Part shown: positions 1 through 9,480 of the stretch, one piece after another
Layout of the letters: every line of letters starts with the position of its first letter
Numbering within the stretch: position 1 is the stretch's first letter
Source of the DNA: Paraburkholderia sediminicola
GTDB taxonomy: Bacteria > Pseudomonadota > Gammaproteobacteria > Burkholderiales > Burkholderiaceae
Assembly (NCBI RefSeq): GCF_902859805.1
Contig: NZ_CADIKC010000004.1
Span: 372,001-436,000, forward strand
Length of the DNA: 64,000 nucleotides
Reading direction: 5' to 3'
The notes under the pieces: model-generated
The model's input: only the letters and a program-made list of their open reading frames with translations
The model's database searches: none
What the model was told of the DNA's origin: nothing
Translations under genes and position numbers: made by a program

Positions 1-517
1 CCTCGCACGACTCGGCTACGAGATGCTGGCCGGTACGGCGACGCCGCAAGCATTGCATCGCGTGGTTCAGAGCGAGCGGCCCGACGTCATCATCATCGAT
101 ACGGAATCGCCTTCGCGCGACACGCTCGAGCAACTCGCAGTGATGAACGCCACGGCGCCACGTCCGGTGCTGATGTTCAGTCACGACACGAACCAGCAGT
201 TGATCCGCGACGCGGTCGGCGCCGGGGTCACGGCCTATCTCGTCGAAGGGCTCGCCACGGAACGGCTGGCGCCGATCCTCGAAGTCGCACTCGCACGATT
301 CGCACAGGAATCGGAGTTGCGCGAACGCCTCGCGCAAGTCGAAAACGAACTCGCCGAACGCAAGCTGATCGATCGCGCCAAACGTCTGCTGATGGATCAA
401 CTGAAGATCACGGAACACGCCGCCTATGCCAATCTGCGCAAGCGCGCAATGAACCAGGGCGTCAAACTCGCCGAAGTCGCACGCGCCGTCGTCGCGGCGG
501 CCGACTCGCTCAAATGA
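1..517 (+). CDS. nasT: NasT-like ANTAR antitermination regulator, 5' truncated by window edge
   Basis: The frame is open from base 2 to the TGA at 515-517, so the true start lies outside the window. What remains is the second half of a receiver-like domain (a VIIIDTE strand, then a FSHD strand) and a C-terminal ANTAR RNA-binding domain, about the last 60 residues, with the typical LIDRAKRLLM helix and a following AYANLRKRAM segment. ANTAR proteins bind two-hairpin RNA leaders and prevent termination; NasT does this for nitrate assimilation transcripts. The next gene, 10 bases downstream, is the NasS-type sensor that normally sequesters NasT, which supports the name. The N-terminal part cannot be judged. 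Confidence 0.85.
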   Translation, partial: LARLGYEMLAGTATPQALHRVVQSERPDVIIIDTESPSRDTLEQLAVMNATAPRPVLMFSHDTNQQLIRDAVGAGVTAYLVEGLATERLAPILEVALARFAQESELRERLAQVENELAERKLIDRAKRLLMDQLKITEHAAYANLRKRAMNQGVKLAEVARAVVAAADSLK

Positions 518-527
518 AGCGCCGCAC

Positions 528-1679
528 ATGAACTCTCCCAACTCCCTCGCTCCATCGTCCGCGCCTGCGCCGCTCGAGAAAACCCATCTGCGGCTCGGTT
601 TCGTTGCACTAGCCGATGTCGCGCCGCTCGTCGCCGCGAAGCTGCTCGAATTCGGCCACGCCCACGGCTTGACGCTGGAATTGTGCCGGCAGCCGTCATG
701 GGCCGCCGTGCGCGACAAACTGCTGTCGGGCGATCTCGATGCAGCGCATGTGCTCTACGGTCTCGTCTACGGCGTGCAGTTGGGCCTCGGCGGCCCGCAA
801 ACGGATATGGCCGTGCTGATGGTGCTCAATCGCAACGGCCAGGCGATCACCCTGTCAAACCGTCTCGCCGACGCATTAGCCGAACATGGCACGCTGCCCA
901 AGGCTCTGGCGACGCTTGACCGCAAGCCGGTGTTCGCACAGACCTTCCCCACCGGCACGCATGCGATGTGGCTGTACTACTGGCTCGCGTCGCAAGGCGT
1001 GCATCCGTTGCGCGATATCGAAAGTGTCGCGATTCCGCCGCCGCAAATGGTCGCCGCGCTTGCGGAAGAAAGGCTCGATGGCTTCTGCGTCGGTGAGCCG
1101 TGGAACGCAATGGCCGAAGCGGAAGGCGTCGGCAGAACCGTCGCTTACACGAGCGAAGTGTGGCCGGATCATCCCGAGAAAGTGCTGGCGTGCCGGCGCG
1201 ATTTTGTTCGTGCCAATCCGAATGCGGCGCAAGCGCTGGTGCGAACGATGCTTGAAGCCTGCAGATGGCTCGACGGCGCGGGACATCGCGAGGAAATTGC
1301 ACGCTGGCTCGCGCGTCCTGAATTTATCGGCATCGATGAAGCGTTGATCGCGGCGCGGCTTGGCAACGAGATTGCCGCCTCGGCGCCACGCGGCCTGCCA
1401 ATGCGGTTCTTCGACAACGGCGCGGTGAACTACCCCCGCGCCGCCGACGGTGCCTGGTTCCTTACGCAGTTCGAACGCTGGGGCATGATCGACTCACGCA
1501 CGGATTACGCTGAAATCGCCGCGCAAATCAACCAGACGCAGTTGTATCGTGAGGCAGCCGCACGCGTCGGCATCGCGGTGCCAGGAGATGAGGGTTCTCA
1601 AGTGCTAATCGACGGTAAGGTGTGGGGTAGCGACACGGCATCCGAGGCTTACGCGCAGAGCTTCACTATCCGCGCATAG
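528..1679 (+). CDS. nasS: NasS-like cytoplasmic nitrate/nitrite sensor (NrtA/CmpA family)
   Basis: A 383-residue protein of the NrtA/CmpA nitrate-binding family. Segments such as LRLGFVALADVAPL near residue 22 and the central AQTFPTGTHAMWLYYWL block are family hallmarks. Unlike the transporter subunits it has no signal peptide or lipobox; the N-terminus is a short Ser/Pro/Ala tail. It therefore probably stays in the cytoplasm, as NasS does, holding NasT inactive until nitrate or nitrite binds. It follows nasT by 10 bases on the same strand, the usual nasT-nasS arrangement. Its 3' end converges with the sensor kinase gene; a short GCGGTT tandem run lies between them. Confidence 0.85.
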   Translation: MNSPNSLAPSSAPAPLEKTHLRLGFVALADVAPLVAAKLLEFGHAHGLTLELCRQPSWAAVRDKLLSGDLDAAHVLYGLVYGVQLGLGGPQTDMAVLMVLNRNGQAITLSNRLADALAEHGTLPKALATLDRKPVFAQTFPTGTHAMWLYYWLASQGVHPLRDIESVAIPPPQMVAALAEERLDGFCVGEPWNAMAEAEGVGRTVAYTSEVWPDHPEKVLACRRDFVRANPNAAQALVRTMLEACRWLDGAGHREEIARWLARPEFIGIDEALIAARLGNEIAASAPRGLPMRFFDNGAVNYPRAADGAWFLTQFERWGMIDSRTDYAEIAAQINQTQLYREAAARVGIAVPGDEGSQVLIDGKVWGSDTASEAYAQSFTIRA

Positions 1680-1706
1680 CGTGCGGTTGCGGTTGCGGCG
1701 CCACCG

Positions 1707-3131
1707 TCATGCGGACTTTGCCTTTACCGTCGGGAACAGCGCGCTAACCACCAGCCCGCCGCCGGGCGCATCGCTCAACGCGATCAGCGCGCCATGCACC
1801 CGCGCGACTTCCCGCACGATCGACAAACCCAGCCCGCTACCCTCGACCGCCTGCGTCGCTTCGCTGCGATAGAACCGTTCGAACACCGCATCGCGTTCAC
1901 CTGCTGCGATCCCCGGCCCGTTATCGATCACCTGCAACAACGGTTGCTCAGCTTCGCATGCAACGCGTACGGTAATCACCGCCCCATCGCCCGAATAGCG
2001 AATCGCGTTGTCGATCAGATTACCGACCAGTTCCGCCAGCAGATCGGCCTGACCCATCACGTCGATACGCACGTCCTGTTCGAAGCCGAGATCGATACCA
2101 CGCGAGCGCGCTACCGGCGACCAGTCGAGTGTCACGTTGCGCGCCACTTTATGCAGCGGCACAGCGGCATGCTTGACCGTATAACCGCTGTCCGCATCGA
2201 GCCGCGAGAGCGACAGCAATTGCTGCACGATGCGCACCGCCTGCTGCACCGCGCGATTCAGCCGCCGCAAATGCACGCCTTGGCGGCGATTGCCGTTCGA
2301 TATCTCTTCGCCGCCGTCGATATCGCGCAACGCCAGCTCTGACTCCGCCTGAATGACCGCAAGCGGTGTCTTCAACTGATGCGCGGCGTCGTTAAAAAAT
2401 CGCCTGCGCGACAACTGCATCAACTGCGTGCGCCCAATGTACTGATTGATCGAATCGACCAGCGGCGCGACTTCGCTCGGCAGGCCCACGGTATCAAGCG
2501 GCGTCGGATCGTCTTCAGCACGCGCCGCAACTTTCGCCGACAAGCGGTTCAGCGGCCGCAAGCCACGCGCAACACCCAACCATACGATGCCGAGCGCAAG
2601 CACGACCAGCAAGAACTCCTGTTGCAGCGAGCCGGTCAGAATCTCGCGCGCCAACGCCTGGCGCTGCTCAATCGTTTCGCCGACCCGCACCATAACCACG
2701 CGTGTCTGCGCCGACGGCACGTCGTGCACCGGCAATCTCAGCATGGCGATGCGCAGCGGACGCCCACGAAACACGTCGTCGTAGAACTGCACGCTGTAGG
2801 GCTCTGCCAGCGCCTTCGTACCCGACGGCAGATCCGGATAACCGGTCACCACCCGGCCACCTTCCTCGCGGATCTGATAGTAGATGTTGCCGCCACCGTT
2901 CGATTCGAACATCTCCAGCGCGAGATACGGCAGATCGACTTCGATCTCTCCTTCACGCAAACGGATGCCGTCGCGTATCGAGCGCAGCGAAAACTCCAAC
3001 GTGCGATCGAAGGCCGCATGCGCCGCGTTCATTGCGCGTTGATAAGTGAGCCATGCATCGAAGGCGAGCAGCAGAAGCAGCGGCAGCAACAACCAGAGCG
3101 CGACGCGAACGCGCAGATTCGGCCGCCTCAT
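1707..3131 (-). CDS. TctE-like sensor histidine kinase
   Basis: A 474-residue membrane histidine kinase. There is a transmembrane segment at about residues 8-25, a periplasmic domain of about 145 residues, a second membrane segment at about 172-188, then a HAMP-like linker. The H-box is NDAAHQLKTPL with the phosphorylated His at residue 251. The N-box reads NLIDNAIRYS, and the G-boxes DNGPGI and GSGLGLSI follow. The start codon overlaps the stop of the response regulator by ATGA, so the two are translationally coupled. The domain layout matches TctE/QseC-type kinases that respond to carboxylates or other small solutes. The importer encoded divergently next door is the likely target; the signal is unknown. 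Confidence 0.9.
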   Translation of the reverse strand: MRRPNLRVRVALWLLLPLLLLLAFDAWLTYQRAMNAAHAAFDRTLEFSLRSIRDGIRLREGEIEVDLPYLALEMFESNGGGNIYYQIREEGGRVVTGYPDLPSGTKALAEPYSVQFYDDVFRGRPLRIAMLRLPVHDVPSAQTRVVMVRVGETIEQRQALAREILTGSLQQEFLLVVLALGIVWLGVARGLRPLNRLSAKVAARAEDDPTPLDTVGLPSEVAPLVDSINQYIGRTQLMQLSRRRFFNDAAHQLKTPLAVIQAESELALRDIDGGEEISNGNRRQGVHLRRLNRAVQQAVRIVQQLLSLSRLDADSGYTVKHAAVPLHKVARNVTLDWSPVARSRGIDLGFEQDVRIDVMGQADLLAELVGNLIDNAIRYSGDGAVITVRVACEAEQPLLQVIDNGPGIAAGERDAVFERFYRSEATQAVEGSGLGLSIVREVARVHGALIALSDAPGGGLVVSALFPTVKAKSA

Positions 3132-3799
3132 GCGTCTTTCGCTTCCAGCAGATAGCCGAGCCCGCGCAGCGTGACGATGCCGACCGAACTGCGCTCGAGT
3201 TTCTTGCGCAAGCGGTGCACGTAGATCTCGATGGCATCGGCATTCACCGATTCATCGAGTCCGAAGATTTTCTCCGAGAGCGTGTCCTTGTTGATCGCGC
3301 GGCCGTTGCGCAGGATCAGCACCTCGAGTACCGAACGTTCGCGCGGCGTCAACGCGAGCGGCTCGCCATCGAGCGTGAAGCCGCGGTCGACGCTGTCGTA
3401 AAGCAGCGTGCCGCATTGCGCATGCAGCGGTTCCTGGCCGTGACTGCGACGCAGCAGCGCCCGAGCACGCGCTTCGAGTTCGGTGAGCGCGAAGGGTTTG
3501 GCGAGGTAATCGTCGGCGCCGAGATCGAGGCCGCGCACGCGCTCTTCCACCGAACCATGCGCGGTCAGCATCAATACCGGCACCGCGTTGCGCCGCGCGC
3601 GCAGACGACGCAAAACTTCGAGGCCGTCGAGCTTCGGCAAGCCGATATCGAGAATCACCAGCGCGTAGTCCTGCGTGCGCAACACGTGGTCGGCGGACTC
3701 GCCGTCATGCATGCAGTCGACGGTGAGTTTCGCGCTGGTCAGCGCATCGGTTAGCGAGCGGGAAAGGATTGGATTGTCTTCGACGAGCAGCACACGCAT
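3128..3799 (-). CDS. OmpR/TctD-like response regulator
   Basis: A 223-residue response regulator. An N-terminal receiver (start MRVLLVEDN, phosphoacceptor Asp about residue 51 in VILDIGLP, conserved Lys in YLAKPF) is followed by an OmpR-type winged helix ending in RGLGYLLEA. I start it at the ATG at 3797-3799, because the open frame upstream (28 more codons) does not resemble any receiver N-terminus. It overlaps the kinase gene by 4 bases and is divergent from the ABC importer at 3939. The 140-base gap between them is the probable shared regulatory region. By analogy with tctD it should activate the importer genes. Confidence 0.9.
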   Translation of the reverse strand: MRVLLVEDNPILSRSLTDALTSAKLTVDCMHDGESADHVLRTQDYALVILDIGLPKLDGLEVLRRLRARRNAVPVLMLTAHGSVEERVRGLDLGADDYLAKPFALTELEARARALLRRSHGQEPLHAQCGTLLYDSVDRGFTLDGEPLALTPRERSVLEVLILRNGRAINKDTLSEKIFGLDESVNADAIEIYVHRLRKKLERSSVGIVTLRGLGYLLEAKDA

Positions 3800-3938
3800 A
3801 AACAGAATCCCAGGGAAATCCATGAGGCGAATTCGACCATTGTGACGCATTTCTTTCGAAAACTGAAAGCATTCAGAAAGCACGCGTCTCTTACCATTCG
3901 CCTACACAAAACAAACACAATGTTTTCTGGAGGAAGAC

Positions 3939-5027
3939 GTGCAAATCTCTTTGAAGTATCTCGCCGTAGCTGTTGCATTCGCCGCAAACTCAGCATGGGC
4001 GGCCTTTCCGGCTGGTTATCCCAGCGATTACCAGGCCACCGTCGACGGGGCAAAGAAGGAAGGCAAGCTGATCGTGTATTCGGTCACGGACACCGCTCTG
4101 GTGCGCCCGCTCATCAAGGATTTTGAAAGCTTGTATGGCATCAAGGTCGAGTACAACGACATGAACAGCACAGAGCTGTACAACCGCTACATCAGCGAAA
4201 ACGCGGCCAGCAGCACCAGCGCCGACGTGTTGTGGAGCTCGGCGATGGACCTGCAGGTCAAGCTCGTCAACGACGGCCTGATGGCCAGCTACGAATCGCC
4301 CGAAGCGAAGCAGTTGCCGCAATGGGCGCAGTACCAGAAGCAGGCGTACGGCACCACGTACGAGCCGCTGGCGATCGTCTACAACAAGCGCCTTCTGCCG
4401 GCCGGCGAAGTGCCGCAAACGCGCGCCGATCTGATCAAGCTGCTGCAAGGCAAGCCGGATCAGTTCAAAGGCAAGGTCACCACGTACGACATCGAAAAAT
4501 CCGGCGTCGGCTTCAACTATCTGACGCAGGATGCGCGCGTCAATCCGCAAGTCACGTGGGATCTCGTGAAAGCAATGGGCGCAACCGGCCCGAAACTGCA
4601 ATCGAGTACCGGCGCGATGATGGAGCGTATTTCTTCGGGTGAAAACCTGATCGGCTACAACATTCTCGGTTCGTACGCGCTCACCAAAGCGAAGAAAGAC
4701 CCGTCGATCGGCTACGTCTATCCGAAGGACTACACGCTGGTGGTAAGCCGCCTCGTGACGATTTCGAAGAAGGCGCAAAGCCCGAACGCCGCGAAGCTGT
4801 GGGTCGATTACCTGCTGTCGCAACGCGGTCAGACCTTGCTCGCGAACCAGGCCAGCCTGTTCTCGATTCGCGCGGACGTGGACGGGGAAACGTCGATGGC
4901 GGGTCTCACGAAACAACTCGGCGACTCGCTCAAACCGATCCCGATCGGCGCCGGCCTGCTGGTCTATCTCGACCAGTCCAAGCGGCTTGAATTCCTCAAG
5001 CAATGGCAACAGTCGATCAAGCGCTAA
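3939..5027 (+). CDS. Periplasmic solute-binding protein of an Fbp/Pot-type ABC importer
   Basis: A 362-residue secreted binding protein. GTG start with an excellent ribosome site (GGAGGA four bases upstream). The signal peptide runs to about residue 22 (hydrophobic AVAVAFAANSAWA, cleavage after AWA). The mature part opens with GAKKEGKLIVYSVTD, characteristic of the type-2 periplasmic fold used by FbpA/AfuA ferric, putrescine and phosphonate binders. I do not see the paired C-terminal Tyr ligands typical of ferric-binding FbpA, so iron is not assured. The two following genes encode a fused two-half permease and an ATPase. The divergent TctDE-like pair suggests an organic anion or similar solute; the substrate is open. 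Confidence 0.8.
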   Translation: MQISLKYLAVAVAFAANSAWAAFPAGYPSDYQATVDGAKKEGKLIVYSVTDTALVRPLIKDFESLYGIKVEYNDMNSTELYNRYISENAASSTSADVLWSSAMDLQVKLVNDGLMASYESPEAKQLPQWAQYQKQAYGTTYEPLAIVYNKRLLPAGEVPQTRADLIKLLQGKPDQFKGKVTTYDIEKSGVGFNYLTQDARVNPQVTWDLVKAMGATGPKLQSSTGAMMERISSGENLIGYNILGSYALTKAKKDPSIGYVYPKDYTLVVSRLVTISKKAQSPNAAKLWVDYLLSQRGQTLLANQASLFSIRADVDGETSMAGLTKQLGDSLKPIPIGAGLLVYLDQSKRLEFLKQWQQSIKR

Positions 5028-5127
5028 ACCTCCACTGATCTGACGGTGTCCGCGCCGAAACACGCGGGCACCACGCCTTCTTTCACTACCTGTCGATATG
5101 CGGCTTTCACGCTGCAGGGGGACACTC

Positions 5128-6897
5128 ATGCTTTCCACTAGCGCAACCGGACACCGCGACGCACCACCTCTCGCGGCCGACGGCGGCACGATAGGCGCGC
5201 TGCCGCGCGGCGGTCTGCAGCCGTTGGCGGGGCTGCTGCGCTGGCTCGTCGTCGCGGTGCTGACCGTCGCGGTGGCGCTGCCGCTCGGCTTCATTCTGTT
5301 CCAGAGCGTGCTGAACGCGCCGTTCTTCGACGCTAAACGCACGCTCGGTCTTGCCGGATTCGAATTCATTTTCAGCGACCCCGACTTCTGGTCCGCGCTG
5401 AAAAACTCTTTCGTCATCGCGGCCGGGATGCTGTTCATCTCGATCCCGCTCGGCGGCATTCTCGCGTTCCTGATGGTGCGCACCGATCTGCCGGGCCGCC
5501 GCTGGCTCGAACCGCTGCTGCTCACCCCCGTATTCGTTTCGCCGATGGTGCTCGCATTCGGCTATGTCGTCGCGGCCGGACCGGTCGGCTTCTATTCGGT
5601 CTGGTGGAAGGAACTGTTCGGTGCCGCCGAGGCGCCATGGAGCGTGTACTCGATTCTCGCGATCACGATCATCGTCGGACTCACGCATGTGCCGCACGTG
5701 TACCTGTATTCGTCGGCGGCGCTGCGCAATCTCGGCTCGGATGTTGAAGAAGCGGCGCGCGTTGCGGGTGCGCGGCCGTTCCGTGTCGCGCTCGACGTCA
5801 GCTTGCCGATGACGCTGCCCGCCCTGCTATTCGCCGGCGTGCTGGTGTTCTTCCTCGGCTTCGAAGTGTTCGGCCTGCCGCTCGTGCTCGGCGACCCTGA
5901 AGGACACCTCGTGCTGGCGACGTATCTGTACAAGCTCACCAACAAACTCGGCGTGCCCTCGTATCACCTGATGGCCGCGGTGGCCGTGTGCATCGTCGCG
6001 ATTACGTTCCCGCTGGTGCTGCTACAACGGCGCCTGCTGAAGAGCGCCAACCGCTTCGTCACAGTCAAAGGTAAAGCGGGACGTCAGACCGTATTGCCGC
6101 TCGGCGCATGGCGTTGGGTTGCGCTGGCAATCGTCGCGCTGTGGCTGCTGCTCACGGTGTTCGTGCCGCTCTCCGGCATCACGCTGCGCGCGTTCGTCAC
6201 CAACTGGGGCGAAGGCGTGAATCTGGCCGAAGTACTGACGCTCGCCAACTTCACCGAACTGTTCGAACAGGACAACCTGGTCCGCGCGATTCTCAATACG
6301 CTCGGCATCGGCGTGATCGGTGGCGCGCTTGCAGTGGGCTTCTATTCGCTGGTCGCATTTGCGGGCCACCGCCGCAACGATTGGGCTACGCGTCTGCTCG
6401 ACTACCTCGTGCTGCTGCCGCGTGCGGTGCCCGGCCTGCTCGCCGGTCTCGCTTTCCTATGGATCTTCCTCTTCGTGCCCGGCCTGAAGGAACTGAAGAA
6501 CTCCATGTGGAGTATCTGGATCGCGTACACGGTCGTGTGGCTCGCGTACGGCATGCGCCTGATTCAAAGCGCGCTGTTGCAAGTCGGGCCGGAACTCGAA
6601 GAAGCGGGACGCAGCGTCGGCGGCACGCGGGCACGCGTCAGTCTCGACGTGACGCTGCCGCTCGTGCGTTTCGGTCTGCTCGCGGCATGGCTGCTCATCT
6701 TCATGATCTTCGAGCGCGAATACTCGACTGCCGTCTATCTGCTCTCGCCCGGCACGGAAGTGATCGGCGCGCTACTCGTGTCGCTGTGGGCGACCGGCGC
6801 GGTCGATCAGGTCGCGGCGCTTTCTGTCATCAACATCGCGATGGTCGGCGTCGGACTCGGCGTCGCTCTGCGCTTCGGAGTGAAATTGCATGGATAA
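5128..6897 (+). CDS. ABC importer permease, two fused permease halves (FbpB/ThiP type)
   Basis: A 589-residue inner-membrane permease with about 12 hydrophobic segments in two similar halves. Each half carries an EAA loop: EEAARVAGARPFR near residue 205 and EEAGRSVGGTRAR near residue 495 contact the ATPase. This duplicated architecture is typical of FbpB, ThiP and related importers. I use the ATG at 5128, preceded by AGGGGGA, rather than the in-frame ATG at 5098, which has no ribosome site. It lies 100 bases behind the binding protein and overlaps the ATPase gene by 8 bases, so the three form one operon. Confidence 0.88.
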   Translation: MLSTSATGHRDAPPLAADGGTIGALPRGGLQPLAGLLRWLVVAVLTVAVALPLGFILFQSVLNAPFFDAKRTLGLAGFEFIFSDPDFWSALKNSFVIAAGMLFISIPLGGILAFLMVRTDLPGRRWLEPLLLTPVFVSPMVLAFGYVVAAGPVGFYSVWWKELFGAAEAPWSVYSILAITIIVGLTHVPHVYLYSSAALRNLGSDVEEAARVAGARPFRVALDVSLPMTLPALLFAGVLVFFLGFEVFGLPLVLGDPEGHLVLATYLYKLTNKLGVPSYHLMAAVAVCIVAITFPLVLLQRRLLKSANRFVTVKGKAGRQTVLPLGAWRWVALAIVALWLLLTVFVPLSGITLRAFVTNWGEGVNLAEVLTLANFTELFEQDNLVRAILNTLGIGVIGGALAVGFYSLVAFAGHRRNDWATRLLDYLVLLPRAVPGLLAGLAFLWIFLFVPGLKELKNSMWSIWIAYTVVWLAYGMRLIQSALLQVGPELEEAGRSVGGTRARVSLDVTLPLVRFGLLAAWLLIFMIFEREYSTAVYLLSPGTEVIGALLVSLWATGAVDQVAALSVINIAMVGVGLGVALRFGVKLHG

Positions 6898-7957
6898 GCT
6901 CTCGGTCGACAACCTGTTTCTCAGCTATGGCGACAACCCGATCCTGAAGGGCGTGTCGTTCGAACTGAACCCCGGCGAAGTGGTGTGCCTGCTGGGCGCG
7001 TCGGGCAGCGGCAAGACCACCCTGCTGCGCGCGGTCGCAGGACTCGAACAACCTTCCTCGGGCCGTATCGAACTGGACGGCAAGGTGTTTTTCGACGGTG
7101 CTTCCAAAGTCGATCTGCCGGTCGAACAACGTTCGCTTGGGCTGGTGTTTCAGTCGTATGCGCTGTGGCCGCATCGCACGGTGGCGGACAACGTGGGCTA
7201 TGGATTGAAGTTGCGGCGTGTGTCGAGCGCTGAACAAAAAAAGCGTGTGCAGTCGGCGCTCGACCAACTCGGCCTCGGTCATCTCGCAGCGCGTTATCCG
7301 TATCAGCTTTCCGGCGGCCAGCAACAGCGGGTGGCAATTGCGCGGGCGTTGGTCTACAACCCGCCTGTCATTCTGCTCGACGAACCGCTGTCGAATCTCG
7401 ACGCCAAGCTGCGTGAAGAAGCGCGCGCCTGGCTGCGCGAACTGATCGTATCGCTCGGCTTATCTGCATTGTGCGTCACGCACGACCAGACCGAAGCGAT
7501 GGCGATGTCCGACCGCATCCTGCTATTGCGCAACGGCCGCATCGAACAGGAAGGCACACCCGCTGAACTGTATGGCGCGCCCCGCTCGCTCTATACCGCC
7601 GAATTTATGGGCAGCAATAACCGGATCGACGCGCGTGTTGCCGCAGTCGACGGCGAACGCGTGACGCTGGCCGGCGACGGCTGGCAATTGCAGGCGCAAG
7701 CGCGCGAAGCGCTCACCACTGGGCAAAACGCGCAGGCCGTAATTCGCCTCGAACGCGTGCAGGTCGCCGATGGCCCTGGCGCGAACCGCCTCGAGGCGGA
7801 GCTCATCACGTCGATGTATCTCGGCGATCGCTGGGAATACCTGTTCCATTGCGGCGATCTGCGCCTGCGCGCCTTCGGACATGTGCCGCGCGCGGCAGGC
7901 CGTCACTGGATCGAATTCCCCGCCAACGATTGCTGGGCATTCGCACAGGCGAGCTGA
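6890..7957 (+). CDS. ABC importer ATP-binding protein (FbpC/PotA-like)
   Basis: A 355-residue ATPase. Walker A is GASGSGKTT (about residue 37), Q-loop VFQSYALWPH, signature LSGGQQQRVAIARAL, Walker B VILLDEPLSNLD and switch His in CVTHDQTEAM. Beyond about residue 240 there is a TOBE-type regulatory domain (FMGSNNRIDARV onward), as in FbpC, PotA and MalK. It starts inside the last codons of the permease gene and closes the operon. It energises uptake of whatever the 3939 protein binds. Confidence 0.92.
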   Translation: MDKLSVDNLFLSYGDNPILKGVSFELNPGEVVCLLGASGSGKTTLLRAVAGLEQPSSGRIELDGKVFFDGASKVDLPVEQRSLGLVFQSYALWPHRTVADNVGYGLKLRRVSSAEQKKRVQSALDQLGLGHLAARYPYQLSGGQQQRVAIARALVYNPPVILLDEPLSNLDAKLREEARAWLRELIVSLGLSALCVTHDQTEAMAMSDRILLLRNGRIEQEGTPAELYGAPRSLYTAEFMGSNNRIDARVAAVDGERVTLAGDGWQLQAQAREALTTGQNAQAVIRLERVQVADGPGANRLEAELITSMYLGDRWEYLFHCGDLRLRAFGHVPRAAGRHWIEFPANDCWAFAQAS

Positions 7958-8037
7958 AGCAAGTTCAAACGTGCTGATAGGCCCAGCCACACCGCATCCC
8001 CAACCGAAGTGAATAAACCAACCACAGGAGACTGTTG

Positions 8038-9114
8038 ATGAAGTGGAGTATGACGAAGGCGTCCCTCGGCGTAACATGCGCCAGCCTCGCCGGACTGGCA
8101 GCAACCGCGCACGCGCAATCGAGCGTGACCCTGTACGGCATCGTCGACGCGGGCGTCGAATACGTGAATCACGCGAGCAAGGACGGCAGCGCTACGCGTC
8201 TCGTCTCGGGCGGCAAGAACACCTCGCGCTGGGGCCTGCGTGGCGTCGAGGACCTCGGCGGCGGATTGAAGGCGGTCTTCCAGTTGGAGAGCGGCATCAA
8301 CGTCGCGAACGGTCAGTTCGACGACGGTCCCGGCGCCATCTTCGACCGCCGCGCCACGATCGGTCTGAAAAACCGCTTCGGGCAAATCACGCTCGGCCGC
8401 AATTTCACGACCACCTACGACTACATGCTGCAGTTCGACCCGATGGGTTACGCGCCGAACTACTCGTGGGCGACGTCATCCACCGCCACCGGGGGACGTA
8501 AGGACGGTCTGTTCTCGCGCTCGGCCAATTCCGTGCGCTATGACGGCACGTTCTCCGGCTTCAAGCTCGGTGCCATGTACGGCTTCGGCAATGTGCCGGG
8601 CAGCATGAAGTCGAGTTCCAAGTACGACTTTGGTCTCGGCTACGAGAACGGTCCGTTCGCCGTCGTCGCCACATTCGACCGGCAGAACGGCGCCAACGAC
8701 AGCGTGACGCCAGCAGATACCACCAACTACATTCAAGGCATTCACGCAGGCTTGAGCTACGACTTCGGCACGGTGAAGGCAATGGCCGGCTATCGCAACT
8801 ATCGGCGCACGTTCCACACTGCCGCACCGACGTTGCGCAGCGATATGTACTGGGTCGGCGGTCAATACGATGTGACGCCGTTCGTTTCGCTGTTTGCCGC
8901 GGTCTACCATCAGGACATCAAGGACGCGAGCGACGCCGATCCGACGCTGTTCTCGCTGCGCGCGCAGTACGCCTTGTCGAAGCGCACGGTGCTGTATATG
9001 GCGGGCGGTTATGCGATGGCCAAGCATGACAATGCGGTCAGTCTGTCGCGTGATCTGACCGGCGCGGCGGATACGCAAACGGGTGTCACGGCGGGGATTC
9101 AGCACCGGTTCTGA
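8038..9114 (+). CDS. Gram-negative general porin (OmpC/Omp38-like)
   Basis: A 358-residue outer-membrane trimeric porin of the Burkholderia/Neisseria type. The signal peptide ends in ATAHAQ, the mature protein starts QSSVTLYGIVDAGVEY, and LGRNFTTTYD plus the C-terminal aromatic ending (GIQHRF) are diagnostic. C-terminal Phe is the beta-barrel assembly signal. I start it at the ATG at 8038 with AGGAG seven bases upstream; a TTG one codon earlier is possible but not needed. It sits 80 bases behind the ABC operon and ends in a strong intrinsic terminator. It could be co-induced with the importer, or be independent. Confidence 0.93.
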   Translation: MKWSMTKASLGVTCASLAGLAATAHAQSSVTLYGIVDAGVEYVNHASKDGSATRLVSGGKNTSRWGLRGVEDLGGGLKAVFQLESGINVANGQFDDGPGAIFDRRATIGLKNRFGQITLGRNFTTTYDYMLQFDPMGYAPNYSWATSSTATGGRKDGLFSRSANSVRYDGTFSGFKLGAMYGFGNVPGSMKSSSKYDFGLGYENGPFAVVATFDRQNGANDSVTPADTTNYIQGIHAGLSYDFGTVKAMAGYRNYRRTFHTAAPTLRSDMYWVGGQYDVTPFVSLFAAVYHQDIKDASDADPTLFSLRAQYALSKRTVLYMAGGYAMAKHDNAVSLSRDLTGAADTQTGVTAGIQHRF

Positions 9115-9161
9115 AGCATCAGGAACGGGTAACGCATCGAAGCGTGCAGGCATTCAAAGCG

Positions 9162-9213
9162 GAGCGAGGCGCGGCGAAGGTCAATCCTTCGCCGCGCCTC
9201 GCTCGTTTGCTTT
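9162..9213 (+). terminator. Intrinsic terminator behind the porin gene
   Basis: A perfect 19-bp inverted repeat (9162-9180 paired with 9186-9204, arm starting GAGCGAGGCGCGG) closes a 5-base loop TCAAT. It is followed by GTTTGCTTT, the only T-rich stretch nearby. Forty-eight bases after the porin stop; it should efficiently end the porin transcript. Confidence 0.85.
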
Positions 9214-9286
9214 AAGATGGATTCGGGCAATCCATTCGCCTAGAATGAATCAGGCAAATGGAGCACTCGCCGACAGGAGCCACGCC

Positions 9287-9430
9287 ATGCCCCAAGTAAG
9301 CCGTGATACCCGTAAAACACCTCGCCATGGCCTGCTGTGGTTCGTTGCATTGTGGCTGCTTGGCGTCGGCGGAACGGCGCTACTCGTGCTCCCGTTTCAT
9401 CTTCTCGTCGCTGCAGCAATGCGTCACTAG
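9287..9430 (+). CDS. Small single-pass membrane protein, DUF2474-like
   Basis: A 47-residue protein with a basic N-terminus (SRDTRKTPRH) and one transmembrane helix from about residue 16 to 44 (LLWFVALWLLGVGG then LLVLPFHLLVAA). ATG at 9287 preceded by CAGGAG. The pattern W-x3-W-x2-GV with a following aliphatic helix resembles DUF2474, the tiny proteins usually encoded beside cydAB oxidase genes. Here the only cydAB pair is about 10 kb away, so the match is tentative. It could equally be an unrelated orphan membrane peptide. Confidence 0.55.
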   Translation: MPQVSRDTRKTPRHGLLWFVALWLLGVGGTALLVLPFHLLVAAAMRH

Positions 9431-9480
9431 CATCGGCACCTTGCGCGGCGCTTATACGTCCATCCTCGCGCAACTCAAGA

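Noticed and set aside
3990..5525. Long (511-codon) open frame on the minus strand opposite the binding-protein gene
   Set aside because: It is antisense to a clear ABC binding protein, Arg/Gly-rich, and typical of antisense frames in GC-rich DNA.
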